A stretch of DNA of 64,000 nt from Rhodococcus antarcticus (GCF_026153295.1 NZ_CP110615.1:3410001-3474000); one strand, 5' to 3'. Counted from the first letter of the stretch, positions 43,222-52,317 are shown. Notes: a model not told the origin generated them from the sequence alone. Numbers and translations: made by a program.

Positions 43222-44330
43222 CAGGAGGCTCCGGGGCGCTGGAGGGACGTGCCGGCCACGGGTGTGCCGGCGGGTGGGGTCGCGACGTCGTCGGGGTGGT
43301 CGTGGTTGCTGCTGCGGAACATCACCGCGAAGACGATCCAGCCGACGGCGGCCACGAGGAAGAAGCTGACGATGCGGTACACGATGACGCTCGGCAGCGC
43401 GGCGCTCGCGGTGAGGCCCCCCGCGACCAGCGTCGCGGTCATGGCGCCGTCCACCACCCCGATGCCGCCCGGGAGCAGGGGGACCGTGGCCACCGCCTTG
43501 CCCGCGGCGTAGGCGATGAGCAGCCCGCTGATGCTGGGCTCGGCGCCGGCGGCCAGGCACGCGAAGCCCAGGGTGGCGATGTCGGCGGCCCAGTTCAGCG
43601 CCGCCCACGCGATGGTGAGGGCCCCGGAGCGACGGCCCAGCTGCACCGTCTCCAGCTGGCCGAGGATCTCGACCCAGCGCTCGAGCCCCTCGTCCTTCGG
43701 CCGGTGGCGCGCACGGTTGACCCGTCGCAGGACCGAGCGGCCGACGGCGAGCAGGCTGTCCGGGTGGCGGACGACGAACCGCACCCCGAACACCAGCAGG
43801 AAGGTCAGCAGCACGGCCGTGGCCAGCCCGACGGGGTTGGCGGTGCCCCCGACGGTGAGGGCCGCCCCCACCCCGATGAGGGCGATGACGCCGGTGGAGA
43901 GCACCCCGCTCATGGCCAGCTGCCAGGACGCCACGACGCGGCTCGCGCCCCAGTGCCGGCTCTGCCGGAAGGTGAAGGTGGTGGCGAACAGCGGTCCGCC
44001 GGGCAGCGAGACGCTCATGGCGTTGGAGGCGTAGACCACCGCGAGGGACTGCTTCTGCCGCACGGGTACCTCGGCCGCGTTGAGCAGGGCCTTCTGCAGC
44101 CGGGCGAAGCTGCTCATGGAGACGGCCTCGGCCACCACCGCGGCGACGACCCACTCCCAGCTCACGTCGCCCAGCCGCTTGACGGCCCCGGTGAGCGACG
44201 GCCCGACGAGCACCACCTCGACCGCCAGGACGGCCGCGAGCAGGATCCCGACGGCCCAGCGGACCTGCCGGCGCCGGGTGCTGCGGCCCGGAGGGGCCAC
44301 CGCTGCGGCGGGTTCTCCGTTCTCGGCCAC
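43221..44330 (-). CDS. YbhN/UPF0104 (LPG synthase-type) membrane protein
   Basis: A 369-residue polytopic protein of the lysylphosphatidylglycerol-synthetase transmembrane family. Landmarks: the SLPGGPLF motif and the late LLPGGIGVVDGAMTATLVAGG, typical of UPF0104; about eight membrane spans. Members without the soluble catalytic domain, as here, are of uncertain role, possibly lipid flipping. TACCCT (minus strand, 44337-44342) lies 6 nt before the GTG, so leaderless. Coupled to the dienelactone hydrolase gene. Confidence 0.87.
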   Translation of the reverse strand: MAENGEPAAAVAPPGRSTRRRQVRWAVGILLAAVLAVEVVLVGPSLTGAVKRLGDVSWEWVVAAVVAEAVSMSSFARLQKALLNAAEVPVRQKQSLAVVYASNAMSVSLPGGPLFATTFTFRQSRHWGASRVVASWQLAMSGVLSTGVIALIGVGAALTVGGTANPVGLATAVLLTFLLVFGVRFVVRHPDSLLAVGRSVLRRVNRARHRPKDEGLERWVEILGQLETVQLGRRSGALTIAWAALNWAADIATLGFACLAAGAEPSISGLLIAYAAGKAVATVPLLPGGIGVVDGAMTATLVAGGLTASAALPSVIVYRIVSFFLVAAVGWIVFAVMFRSSNHDHPDDVATPPAGTPVAGTSLQRPGAS

Positions 44331-44459
44331 GTGCTGAGGGTAGCGACCCGGGTCTGCGCAGGTGCCGCTGCTCACCGGGCGGATCTCCCGGGGCGTGGAA
44401 CGCTCAGCCGCACCGGGGTCCGGTACCGATGCCGGATCCCGACCCGAGAAGAGGCTCCC

Positions 44460-46046
44460 GTGGCTGCTGCCCTGCACGTCCCCGCCTTCGCCAGCTGGGA
44501 GGCCGTCCTGGCCGCCTCGTCCGCCCTCGCACCGGGTGCCTTCGACGGCAACCGCCTGCGCAACCTGCACGAGGGTCGCTGGCAGCCCACCGGCACCCCG
44601 AGCCCGGTCACCAGCCCCGTCGACGGCACGGTGCTGGCGCGGCTGCCCAAGCTCGACGGCCAGGTGGCGCTCTCCGCCGTGCACTCCGCGGCCCTGGAGC
44701 ACGCCGAGTGGGGGAAGGTCCCGCTGGCCGAGCGCTCGGTCCGGGTCACGGCGGCGGTGGCGGCCATGACCGAGGCCCGCGACACGCTCGCGCTGCTGCT
44801 GGCGTGGGAGATCGGCAAGCCGTGGGCGCTGGCCTGTGCGGACGTGGACCGCGCCCTGGACGGGGTGCGCTGGTACCTCGGCGAGATCGAGGGGATGCTC
44901 CACCGCGCTCCGGACGGGTCGAGCGTGGAACGCACCCCGCTGCCCGGCCCGGTGAGCAACATCGCCAGCTGGAACTACCCCATGAGCGTGCTCGTGCACT
45001 CCGAGCTGGTGCAGCTGCTGGCCGGCAACGCCGTGATCGCCAAGACGCCGACCCAGGGCGGGGCCGTGTGCCTCACCGTCGCGCACGCGATCATGCGCGA
45101 GGCGGGCCTGCCGGTCACCTTGGTCTCCGGGGACGGCGGCGAGCTCTCCGACGCCCTGGTGCGCAGCTCCGAGCTGGGGGCGCTGGCCTTCGTCGGCGGG
45201 CGCTCCAACGGCGGCAAGATCGCGGCCAAGCTGGTCGACACGGGCAAGCGGCACATGCTGGAGCAGGAAGGGCTGAACACCTGGGGCATCTGGGAGTTCA
45301 GCGACTGGTCCGGGCTCGCCGCACACGTGCGCAAGGGCTTCGAGTACGGCAAGCAGCGGTGCACGGCCTACCCGCGCTTCGTGGTGCAGCGCGAGCTGGT
45401 CGACTCCTTCCTCGCCGCCTACCTGCCGGTGGTGGCGAGCCTGCGCGTCGGCCACCCGCTGGCCGTGGCCGCAGACGTCGTCGACCCGACGACGGCCGAC
45501 CTGCCAGCGCTGGAGTTCGGTCCGCTCATCACGGCGGCCAAGGCGGGTGAGCTGAAGGAGAAGGTGGACTCCGCCCTGCGCTACGGGGCGGTACCGCTGT
45601 ACCGCGGGCAGCTGGACCCGGCCCGGTTCCTCGACGGCCAGGACACCTCTGCCTACGCCGCGCCGACCACCCTGCTGGCCCCGCCCGGCGCCTCACGGCT
45701 GATGCACGAGGAGCCCTTCGGCCCGGTGGACACCATCGTGGTGGTGGACACCGAGGCCGAGCTGCTGGCCCAGATGAACGCCTCGAACGGCGCGCTCGTC
45801 GCCTCGATCGCCTGCGACGACGAGGAGAAGGCCACCGAGCTCGCCGAGCACGTGCAGGCCTTCAAGGTCGGGGTGAACAAGCCCCGCTCCCGTGGCGACA
45901 AGGCCGAGCCGTTCGGTGGACGCGGCGCCTCCTGGAAGGGCGCGTTCGTCGGGGGCGAGCTCCTGGTTCACGCCGTGACCCAGGGCGCGCCGGGCGAGGA
46001 GCTCTACGGCAACTTCCCCGGCCACAACCGCTACCCGGAGGTGTGA
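44460..46046 (+). CDS. Aldehyde dehydrogenase family protein
   Basis: A 528-residue NAD(P)-dependent dehydrogenase. SNIASWNYP (about 170), the general-base Glu in MLEQEGLNTWG (about 268), nucleophile Cys in GKQRCTAYPRF (about 301) and MHEEPFGPVDTI are visible. The usual LELGG motif is altered to LEQEG, so it belongs to a divergent subgroup, and the substrate is unknown. AGAAGAGG precedes the GTG at 44460. A repeat block follows the stop directly. Confidence 0.88.
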   Translation: MAAALHVPAFASWEAVLAASSALAPGAFDGNRLRNLHEGRWQPTGTPSPVTSPVDGTVLARLPKLDGQVALSAVHSAALEHAEWGKVPLAERSVRVTAAVAAMTEARDTLALLLAWEIGKPWALACADVDRALDGVRWYLGEIEGMLHRAPDGSSVERTPLPGPVSNIASWNYPMSVLVHSELVQLLAGNAVIAKTPTQGGAVCLTVAHAIMREAGLPVTLVSGDGGELSDALVRSSELGALAFVGGRSNGGKIAAKLVDTGKRHMLEQEGLNTWGIWEFSDWSGLAAHVRKGFEYGKQRCTAYPRFVVQRELVDSFLAAYLPVVASLRVGHPLAVAADVVDPTTADLPALEFGPLITAAKAGELKEKVDSALRYGAVPLYRGQLDPARFLDGQDTSAYAAPTTLLAPPGASRLMHEEPFGPVDTIVVVDTEAELLAQMNASNGALVASIACDDEEKATELAEHVQAFKVGVNKPRSRGDKAEPFGGRGASWKGAFVGGELLVHAVTQGAPGEELYGNFPGHNRYPEV

Positions 46047-46054
46047 GCCCCGGG

Positions 46055-46240
46055 GGCGCCCCGGGGCGGCCACAGGGTTCCACGTCGCCCCCGGGGGAGC
46101 GGCCGGGGCGGCCACACGGTTCCACGTCGCCCTCGAGGGAGCGGCCGCGGGGGCGGCCGGGGCGGCCACAGGGTTCCACGTCGCCCCCGGGGGAGCGCCC
46201 GGGGCGGCCACAGGGTTCCACGTCGCCCCGGGGGGCGGCA
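46055..46240 (+). repeat. Four-copy minisatellite between the ALDH and MTAP genes
   Basis: Four copies of a unit containing GGGGCGGCCACAGGGTTCCA and then CGTCGCCCC, at spacings of 42, 54 and 42 bp. Each copy can form a GGGGCG/CGCCCC hairpin. It fills nearly all of the 222-bp gap and may act as a multi-hairpin terminator. Confidence 0.9.
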
Positions 46241-46268
46241 CCCGCGGCGGCTGCGCGACGATGACACG

Positions 46269-47063
46269 GTGAGCGAGCAGCAGCAGGACCTGGTGGGCGT
46301 GATCGGGGGGAGCGGGTTCTACTCGTTCTTCGAGGACGCGGCCGAGCACGTGGTCGACACCCCCTACGGCGCCCCGAGCGGACCCGTGACCGTGGGCGAG
46401 GTGGCCGGTCGTACCGTCGCCTTCGTGCCCCGGCACGGCCGCCACCACGAGCACCCGCCGCACCAGGTGCCGTACCGGGCGAACCTCTGGGCGCTGCGCA
46501 GCCTGGGTGTGCGGCAGGTGATCGCCCCGTGCGCGGTGGGTGGCCTGCTCCCCGAGCTCGGGCCCGGCACGGTCGTCGTGCCCGACCAGCTCGTGGACCG
46601 CACCTCCTCCGGCCGCGCCCAGACGTTCTTCGACACCGGCGGCGTCCACGTGGATTTCGCGGACCCCTACTGCCCCGACCTCCGCGCCGCGGCCCTGCAG
46701 CCCGGGACGGTCGACGGCGGGACGATGGTGGTCGTCGAGGGACCGCGGTTCTCCACCCGCGCGGAGAGCCGGTGGTTCGCCGCGCAGGGCTGGAGCCTGG
46801 TGAACATGACCGGTCACCCCGAGGCCGTCCTGGCCCGTGAGCTCGAGATGTGTTACGCCGCAGTGGCTCTGGTGACCGACCTGGACGCGGGGGTGGAGGC
46901 CGGCGCGGGCGTGCGCGCGGTGGACGTGTTCGCCGAGTTCGGCCGCAACGTGGAGAAGCTCAAGGAGCTGGTGCGCTCGGCCGTGGCCGCCGCCCCCCGC
47001 CAGCGGGACTGCACGTGCGTGCACGTGCACGACGGGGTGAGCCTGCCGATCACCCTGCCCTGA
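46269..47063 (+). CDS. mtnP: S-methyl-5'-thioadenosine phosphorylase
   Basis: A 264-residue phosphorylase that splits methylthioadenosine to adenine and methylthioribose-1-phosphate in methionine salvage. GVIGGSGFYSFF, VPRHGRHHEHPPH, APCAVGGL, VPDQLVDRTSGR-like VPDQLVDRTSSG, and NMTGHPEAVLARELE match the actinobacterial MTAP (Rv0535 type). GTG start at 46269; no strong ribosome site. Its last bases and stop are duplicated about 30 bp downstream. Confidence 0.92.
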   Translation: MSEQQQDLVGVIGGSGFYSFFEDAAEHVVDTPYGAPSGPVTVGEVAGRTVAFVPRHGRHHEHPPHQVPYRANLWALRSLGVRQVIAPCAVGGLLPELGPGTVVVPDQLVDRTSSGRAQTFFDTGGVHVDFADPYCPDLRAAALQPGTVDGGTMVVVEGPRFSTRAESRWFAAQGWSLVNMTGHPEAVLARELEMCYAAVALVTDLDAGVEAGAGVRAVDVFAEFGRNVEKLKELVRSAVAAAPRQRDCTCVHVHDGVSLPITLP

Positions 47064-47099
47064 GCGGGCCGTGGCCGGCGTCACCCTGCCCTGAGCGGG
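47050..47099 (+). repeat. Duplicated 3' end of the MTAP gene
   Basis: TCACCCTGCCCTGAGCGGG at 47050-47068, which includes the stop codon, recurs at 47081-47099. Confidence 0.9.
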
Positions 47100-47115
47100 G
47101 TGCCGGGTGGATGGC

Positions 47116-48615
47116 TCAGGCGCTCCCGGCCACCGCGCGCAGCAGCTCAGCCGCCCGCGCGTCGTCCGGCCCGAGGTCCGGCGCGAACACCCACTCCAGG
47201 CCCACCCACGGGTCGTCCAGGGTGCCGTCACCGGCCACGGGCAGTCGCTGCGCGCTCTCGGCCAGCTGCGCCAGGGTGCGGGTGGCGTCACGGCCGAGCA
47301 GGTCGTCGCGGTCACCGGTCAGCAGCAGGTGCACCCCGGACGGGGCTCCGGTCCTGGCCAGCACGAGCAGCTGCTCCAGCGTGTGGTCGCCGAGCCCGTG
47401 CGGCAGCCCGTGCACCACCAGCAGCCGTCCGGCGGTGTCCTCGAGCCCGCCCCCGGCCCGCCGGGCGAGCTGCACCATCTCCACCCGGTCCACCAGCGCG
47501 TCGAGCTCCGCCCCGAGCTCGGCCGCGCCCGCGGTCACCGCCGTCGAGCCCACCGCCCCCGCGAGGCCGCCGACGAGGTCCACCAGGCGCAGGCGCAGCC
47601 CCCCGGCGGGGTGCGCGGCGAGCAGCCGGAGCACGAGCGCCCGCACCGCGCGGGCCGTGGTCGGGGGATCGGCTCCAGCGGTGTCCACCCAGAGCGGAGC
47701 GCGCAGCGGGAGCCCGGTCAGCAGGGGGATCCGGAGCTGGGGGGCGAGGTCGGCGTGCACCGTCCCCAGCCGCACCGCGGAGCCCAGCCGCGGCGGTGCG
47801 GACCACCCGCCCCACGCCGGGCTCGCCCAGTCCGCGACGGCCGCGGGCAGCACCGCCTGCAGCGCCGCCAGCTCGCCGGTGAGGGTGTCCACGTCCCGGT
47901 CGTGCTCCGCGTCCGCCCGGGCCACCAGCTCGTCGTGCCTGCTCTCGGCCCGGGCCCGGGCGGCGTCGGTGGCCGGGCTGGTCCGCCGGGCGGGGTCGGC
48001 GAGGGCGGCGGAGACCTCGGCGTCGCGGCGGTGCTCGGCGTAGGTGCACGCGGAGACGTAGGCGACGGTGCTGCGCGCCGCGTCCTCCCACACGGCGCGG
48101 ACCCGCTGCGGCACCCGCTCGTCGTCGAGGTCGGTCGGCGGCGGGGCGGCGGGTGCGCTCGTCGTGATCCCGTGGTCGGCGGCCGCGGCCACGAGCCCGC
48201 CGTCGTAGCCCTGGCCGACCGCGCGCAGGCGCCACCCGCCGGCGCGGCGGTAGAGCTCGACGACGACCACGGCCCGCTCGGTGGTGAGGTCGTCCGCGGT
48301 GAACGTCGCGAGCTCGGCGCCCCGGGCGTCGCGGACCGTGGTGACGGGGGACTGGTCGGGGTCGACGGTGACCACGCAGAGCACGGCGTGCACCGCCGGG
48401 GCGACGGCCCGGGTGTCCACCTCCAGCGCGAACGGTGACCAGCGCACCCCGTCGGCGTCCTGGTGGTCGACGGTGAGCAGGTGCGCCGAGGTGCGGGCCC
48501 GGCCGTCGGCGTCCACGAGCAGGGCCGCGAGCGCGAGCCGAGGGGCCACGGTGACGACCACGCGCAGTGCGTCGACCGCGATGTTCTGCCCCTTGACCAG
48601 CACGGCGCCGGTCAC
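47116..48615 (-). CDS. TerD-FtsK-like fusion protein
   Basis: A 499-residue protein. Residues about 1-160 are a TerD domain (LVKGQNIAV, VVVVELYRRAGGWRLRAVGQ, GYDGGL), a Ca2+-binding stress module linked to tellurite and phage resistance. A charged helical part with repeated Arg/Glu/Asp follows (about 165-260). The last 230 residues resemble the N-terminal part of the FtsK/SpoIIIE-like ATPases found in Ter gene neighbourhoods (APQLRIPLLTGLPLRAPLWV, ALVLRLLAAHPAGG, HLLLTGDRD), but I see no Walker A, so ATPase activity is doubtful. The GTG overlaps the stop of the two-domain TerD gene by 4 nt. Confidence 0.75.
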   Translation of the reverse strand: MTGAVLVKGQNIAVDALRVVVTVAPRLALAALLVDADGRARTSAHLLTVDHQDADGVRWSPFALEVDTRAVAPAVHAVLCVVTVDPDQSPVTTVRDARGAELATFTADDLTTERAVVVVELYRRAGGWRLRAVGQGYDGGLVAAAADHGITTSAPAAPPPTDLDDERVPQRVRAVWEDAARSTVAYVSACTYAEHRRDAEVSAALADPARRTSPATDAARARAESRHDELVARADAEHDRDVDTLTGELAALQAVLPAAVADWASPAWGGWSAPPRLGSAVRLGTVHADLAPQLRIPLLTGLPLRAPLWVDTAGADPPTTARAVRALVLRLLAAHPAGGLRLRLVDLVGGLAGAVGSTAVTAGAAELGAELDALVDRVEMVQLARRAGGGLEDTAGRLLVVHGLPHGLGDHTLEQLLVLARTGAPSGVHLLLTGDRDDLLGRDATRTLAQLAESAQRLPVAGDGTLDDPWVGLEWVFAPDLGPDDARAAELLRAVAGSA

Positions 48616-49835
48616 CGGACCACGTCGCCGAGCTGGTCAAGGGCCTGGACGGGGTTGCGGGCCTGGATGGACTGCCCGACGGCCTCGAGCTTCCAGTCGC
48701 GACCCTCCCGGTAGACGCGCGCCATGATCATCCCGGTGGCCGCCTCGCCCCCGGTGAGGGTGTAGCGGGCCAGCTCCGCGCCGGTGGTGTGGTCGACGAG
48801 GCGGCAGAACGCGTTGTCGACCTGCTGGAAGGTCTGACCCTCGTAGGAGGTCACCAGGAACACGATGCTGGTGACGTGGACGGGGACGCGGGTGAGGTCG
48901 ACCACGAGCACCTCGTCGTCACCGTCCCCGGCGCCGGTGCGGTTGTCGCCCTGGTGGACGACGGAGCCGTCCTTGCTGGAGAGCTGGTTGAAGAAGGCGA
49001 TGTCGACGGCGGTCCGGTCGGCGAACAGGACGGCCGAGGCGTCGAGGTCGATCTCCGCCTCGCGGTTGCCGAACAGGCTGCGCTTGCGCAGCGGGTCCCA
49101 GCCCAGACCCATCTGCACCAGGGTCAGCGCGGTGCCGCCGTCCTTGCGCAGCGTCACCTTCTGACCCTTGCTGAGGCTGACCGGCCGGGCCTTGGTCAGC
49201 TGCACCTCGGGCGGGGCGAACGGGGCGCCGGGGGGCGCGGGCAGCGGGGAGGCCGGCGGACGCGCGGGCGGGGTGGGTGGCACGGGGGCCGGCGGCGGCG
49301 GGGTGCTGGCCAGGGGGGTGGCGGTCGGCGCGTCGGGGGGGTCGACGCTGACGCCGTGGTCGGTGACGAGGTCGGCGAAACCGCCCGCGTAGCCCTGACC
49401 CACGGCGCGGATCTTCCAGGCCCCGGCGCGGCGGTACAGCTCGAGGACGATGACGACGGACTCGGTGCTGAGCCCCTCGACGGCGTAGCGGAACAGCTCG
49501 GTGCCCGTGCCGTCGAGCACCCGGGCCAGCGGGGGCAGCAGCGCGCCGAACCGGGCGGTCGCGTCGTCGAGGGTGACCACGGCCCGGATCTGCTCGATGT
49601 CGGTGGGGACGTCCGCGAGGTCCACCTCCAGGCGCCAGGGACCGTGGAGCAGGCGCACCCCGGGACCGGTGGGCTGGTTGTAGAAGACGAAGTCGGCGTC
49701 GGACCGGACGGTGCCGGCGCTCGTCACGAGCAGGGCGGAGAGGTCGGCGGGGGCCGCGACCTCGACGGTCAGCACCACCGACGGCGTCGTCAGGGGCGCG
49801 TTCTGGCCCTTGCCCAGGGTCTGCGGTGCGGACAC
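48612..49835 (-). CDS. Tandem TerD-domain protein
   Basis: A 407-residue protein with two TerD domains. Domain 1 (about 1-165) starts LGKGQNAPLT and has FVFYNQPTGPG and LELYRRAGAWKIRAVGQGYA; domain 2 (about 215-395) has LSKGQKVTLRKDGG, DIAFFNQLSSKDGSVVHQGD, NRTGAGDGDDE (the acidic Ca2+-binding loop) and YREGRDWKLEAVGQ. A Pro-rich linker joins them. It is the first gene of a coupled pair with the TerD-FtsK-like fusion. Ter systems respond to tellurite, phage or DNA stress; other usual partners are absent. Confidence 0.9.
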   Translation of the reverse strand: MSAPQTLGKGQNAPLTTPSVVLTVEVAAPADLSALLVTSAGTVRSDADFVFYNQPTGPGVRLLHGPWRLEVDLADVPTDIEQIRAVVTLDDATARFGALLPPLARVLDGTGTELFRYAVEGLSTESVVIVLELYRRAGAWKIRAVGQGYAGGFADLVTDHGVSVDPPDAPTATPLASTPPPPAPVPPTPPARPPASPLPAPPGAPFAPPEVQLTKARPVSLSKGQKVTLRKDGGTALTLVQMGLGWDPLRKRSLFGNREAEIDLDASAVLFADRTAVDIAFFNQLSSKDGSVVHQGDNRTGAGDGDDEVLVVDLTRVPVHVTSIVFLVTSYEGQTFQQVDNAFCRLVDHTTGAELARYTLTGGEAATGMIMARVYREGRDWKLEAVGQSIQARNPVQALDQLGDVVR

Positions 49836-49877
49836 CGTGGTGCTCCTGCCTCTCGATCGTCGTGCTGGAGGTCGAAC

Positions 49878-51290
49878 CTACGGGTGGGACCAGTGCGCGG
49901 CGGCGTGCTCGGCGAGGGCGACCACCGTGGCGTGCGGCCCACGGGTGGGAACCACGGGGACGACAGCGGCGTCGACCACCCGCAGTCCCTCCACGCCCTG
50001 CACCCGGAACCCTGCGTCGACCACCGTCCCGAGCGCACAGGTGCCCACCAGGTGCTGGGAGGTGCCCAGGTTCTCCCGCACCCAGCGGTCGACGTCGGCG
50101 GGCGGGGGCTGGGCGAGCAGGTGGTGCGCGAGCCGGACGCCGTCGGCGAGCAGGTCGCGGTCGTGCGCGGTGGCGAGGTAGTGGTGGGCGATGTCGGGGG
50201 CGGCGTCCGGGTCGGTGCTGCGCAGCCGCAGGGTGCCGCGGGAGTCCGGCACGACCAGGGCCACCCCGAGGCACGGCTGCGGCCCGGCGCCGCTGCCGGG
50301 CACGAGCTGGTCGAAGCCGGCGGTGTACGGGCGGAGCTCCACGGTGGGGGTGTTGAGGGTGACCTCGAGGGCGGGGGTGCCGGGGGTGCGCATCCTCTCC
50401 TCTGCGTGCACGTCAGCAACGGCCACGTCCGGGTGGTCGGAGAACCCGCGGCCCACGGGCAGGTCGGCGTGCACGGTGAGCCCGACGGTGCGGAGGTCCT
50501 GCGCCGGTCCGATGCCCGAGCGCAGCAGCACCGCCGCGGAGGCGATCGCGCCGGCGCACAGCACCACCTGCTCTGCGTGCACGCGTGCACCGGTCGTGAG
50601 CTCCACCCCGGTGGCCCGTCCGTCGACCACGAGCACCCGGGCGACCCGGACCCCGGTGCGCACCTGCAGGTTCGGCCGTCCGAGCGCGGGCACCAGGTAG
50701 GCCAGCGCGGTGTTCACCCGCACCCCGTCGCGCACGTTGCGCGGGAGCGGCCCCACCCCGGGGGCGGCGCCGGCGTTCTTGTCCGGCTCGTCGGCGAACC
50801 CGGCTGCGCGGGCGGCCTGGACGAGCTGCGCGCTGCGCGGGTGCAGATCGGTGGACCTGGTGACGGGGACCGGTCCGTCGGTGCCGTGCCGGGGGCCGCC
50901 CAGCGGGTCGGACTCCGAGCGGAGGAACGACGGCAGCAGCTCGTCGAAGGTGAGCCCGGGCCAGGCGTCCACGTCGGCCGGAGTGGCGCGGACGAAGTAC
51001 GCCCCGTTGACCGCGCCCGACCCGCCGACGACGCGACCGCGGTGCAGGAGCCCGGTGCGGTCGGGCGTGAGGGCGGTCGCGTAATGCCAGGTCTCGGCGT
51101 GCCCGGCGGGGACGAGCCCGGCATCGAGGAGCTCGGGGGGCCAGCTCGTGGTGTGCAGCGCCCCGGGCTCGAGCACCAGGACGGTGCGCGCGGGGTCCTC
51201 GCTGAGGCGTGCGGCGAGCACGCAGCCCGCCGAGCCGGCGCCGACCACCAGCACGTCCGGACGGTCGGCGGTCACGGCTCCATCGTGCAC
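49878..51290 (-). CDS. GMC-family flavoprotein oxidoreductase
   Basis: A 470-residue choline dehydrogenase-like enzyme. The FAD-binding DVLVVGAGSAGCVLAARLSE is near the N-terminus; GRVVGGSGAVNGAYFVR, HADLPVGRGFSDHP and the C-terminal HLVGTCALG followed by VVDAAVVP are family motifs. It is shorter than typical GMC alcohol oxidases; the short mycofactocin-linked MftG type is a possibility, but no mycofactocin genes are here. It is divergent from the DUF427 gene and lies 42 bp upstream of the TerD operon. Confidence 0.87.
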   Translation of the reverse strand: MHDGAVTADRPDVLVVGAGSAGCVLAARLSEDPARTVLVLEPGALHTTSWPPELLDAGLVPAGHAETWHYATALTPDRTGLLHRGRVVGGSGAVNGAYFVRATPADVDAWPGLTFDELLPSFLRSESDPLGGPRHGTDGPVPVTRSTDLHPRSAQLVQAARAAGFADEPDKNAGAAPGVGPLPRNVRDGVRVNTALAYLVPALGRPNLQVRTGVRVARVLVVDGRATGVELTTGARVHAEQVVLCAGAIASAAVLLRSGIGPAQDLRTVGLTVHADLPVGRGFSDHPDVAVADVHAEERMRTPGTPALEVTLNTPTVELRPYTAGFDQLVPGSGAGPQPCLGVALVVPDSRGTLRLRSTDPDAAPDIAHHYLATAHDRDLLADGVRLAHHLLAQPPPADVDRWVRENLGTSQHLVGTCALGTVVDAGFRVQGVEGLRVVDAAVVPVVPTRGPHATVVALAEHAAAHWSHP

Positions 51291-51438
51291 CCCGCCGGCC
51301 TGATCCCGACGACCGTGCCGACCCCGGGCCGCCGACCGAGCAGCAGCCGGTCACGGTGGCAGACCCCTGCGGCGGGTGCCGGTGGTGCGTGCAGACGCCC
51401 CACCTGCGCACGGGCCGCACACGGAGGACGATGGGGCC

Positions 51439-51723
51439 ATGACCACAGCAACCTGGAACGGCACCGTCATCGCGCAGAGCGACACCACCGAGATCGTCGA
51501 GGGCAACCACTACTTCCCCGCCTCGTCGGTCAGCTCCGAGCTGCTCACCCCGTCGGCCACCACCTCCGTCTGCCCGTGGAAGGGCACCTCGAGCTACTAC
51601 ACGATCACCGTGGACGGCCAGGAGAACGTCGACGCGGCCTGGTACTACCCGACACCCAAGGACGCCGCCTCGAACATCAAGGACCACGTCGCGTTCTGGA
51701 AGGGCGTGCAGATCACTGAATAG
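51439..51723 (+). CDS. DUF427 protein
   Basis: A 94-residue beta-rich protein typical of DUF427: WNGTVIAQSDTTEIVEGNHY, the CPWKGTSSYY motif, AWYYPTPK and FWKGVQI. GGAGGA lies upstream of the ATG. Function unknown. It is the last gene before the rearranged region. Confidence 0.88.
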   Translation: MTTATWNGTVIAQSDTTEIVEGNHYFPASSVSSELLTPSATTSVCPWKGTSSYYTITVDGQENVDAAWYYPTPKDAASNIKDHVAFWKGVQITE

Positions 51724-51773
51724 GACCACCCGCCCCGGCTGAGGAGTCGGGCGGATCCCCGGGCGCGGCGGAC

Positions 51774-51924
51774 CGGCTGTCGTCGACCCGTGAACGGTCT
51801 GTACGCGCTGAAGCCTTGGTGCACTGTGCGACTGCACGGCGTGGTGGCCACGGTCGACGGCGCGGTACCGGGTCACGAGCTCGGCGGGGAGCCGGACAAC
51901 CGGATAGTCGACTTCGGTTGCCAT
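51774..51924 (-). pseudogene. Possible truncated gene start
   Basis: A frame from the ATG at 51924 begins MATEVDYPVVRLPAELVTRY, protein-like for about 45 codons, then drifts into low-quality sequence and the antisense of DUF427. Nothing before it resembles the rest of a gene. It may be a stranded N-terminus in this patchwork region; weak. Confidence 0.25.
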
Positions 51925-52061
51925 GTCGGGTCGTGGCACAGCGGTAGTCGCGTGCGCGGGCTACAGACGTCGAGTGCGGTGATCGCGGTGACTGTCGGCG
52001 GTCGGGCTTGTCGGGTTTGGGCAAGTGCTGGCAGGATCGAGCTTCCAGCAAGCGGTGGCAC

Positions 52062-52085
52062 ATTCGGTCGGTTGTGAAAAACCGC
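52062..52085 (+). repeat. Dispersed repeat copy A
   Basis: ATTCGGTCGGTTGTGAAAAA; first copy of a motif (consensus TATTCGCTCGGTTGTGAAAC) repeated in the same orientation through the accessory region. Confidence 0.6.
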
Positions 52086-52163
52086 GGGGGGCTTCCACGG
52101 GACCCCTTGGGCTGCGGCTCGCTGAACCGCAGCTGGTGCACCGTGCAGGCGGGGCTCTGGGCG

Positions 52164-52289
52164 TTATCGACTGGTGCTTGGGGGCGTGGTGAGCCGCTTG
52201 CGGAGGTGGACGTCGGCGCTGCCGGCGCGGGGGATCCCGTCGGTGCGGCCGGTCTCGATGTAGCCGTGTCGCTCGTAAAACCCGGGACC
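52164..52289 (-). pseudogene. C-terminal fragment of a GNAT acetyltransferase
   Basis: Read leftwards, GPGFYERHGYIETGRTDGIP then ADVHLRKRL is the C-terminal end of a GNAT N-acetyltransferase (FYERHGF...TGR...L). No N-terminal or acetyl-CoA-binding part is found upstream; the sequence breaks near 52290. Confidence 0.65.
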
Positions 52290-52317
52290 CGCAGGCCATG
52301 CTCGCCGCCGCCGGGCC

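Noticed and set aside
46055-46240. Regular repeats that could suggest a CRISPR array
   Set aside because: Only four copies; the sequence between the conserved cores is itself repeated, so there are no unique spacers, and no cas genes are present.
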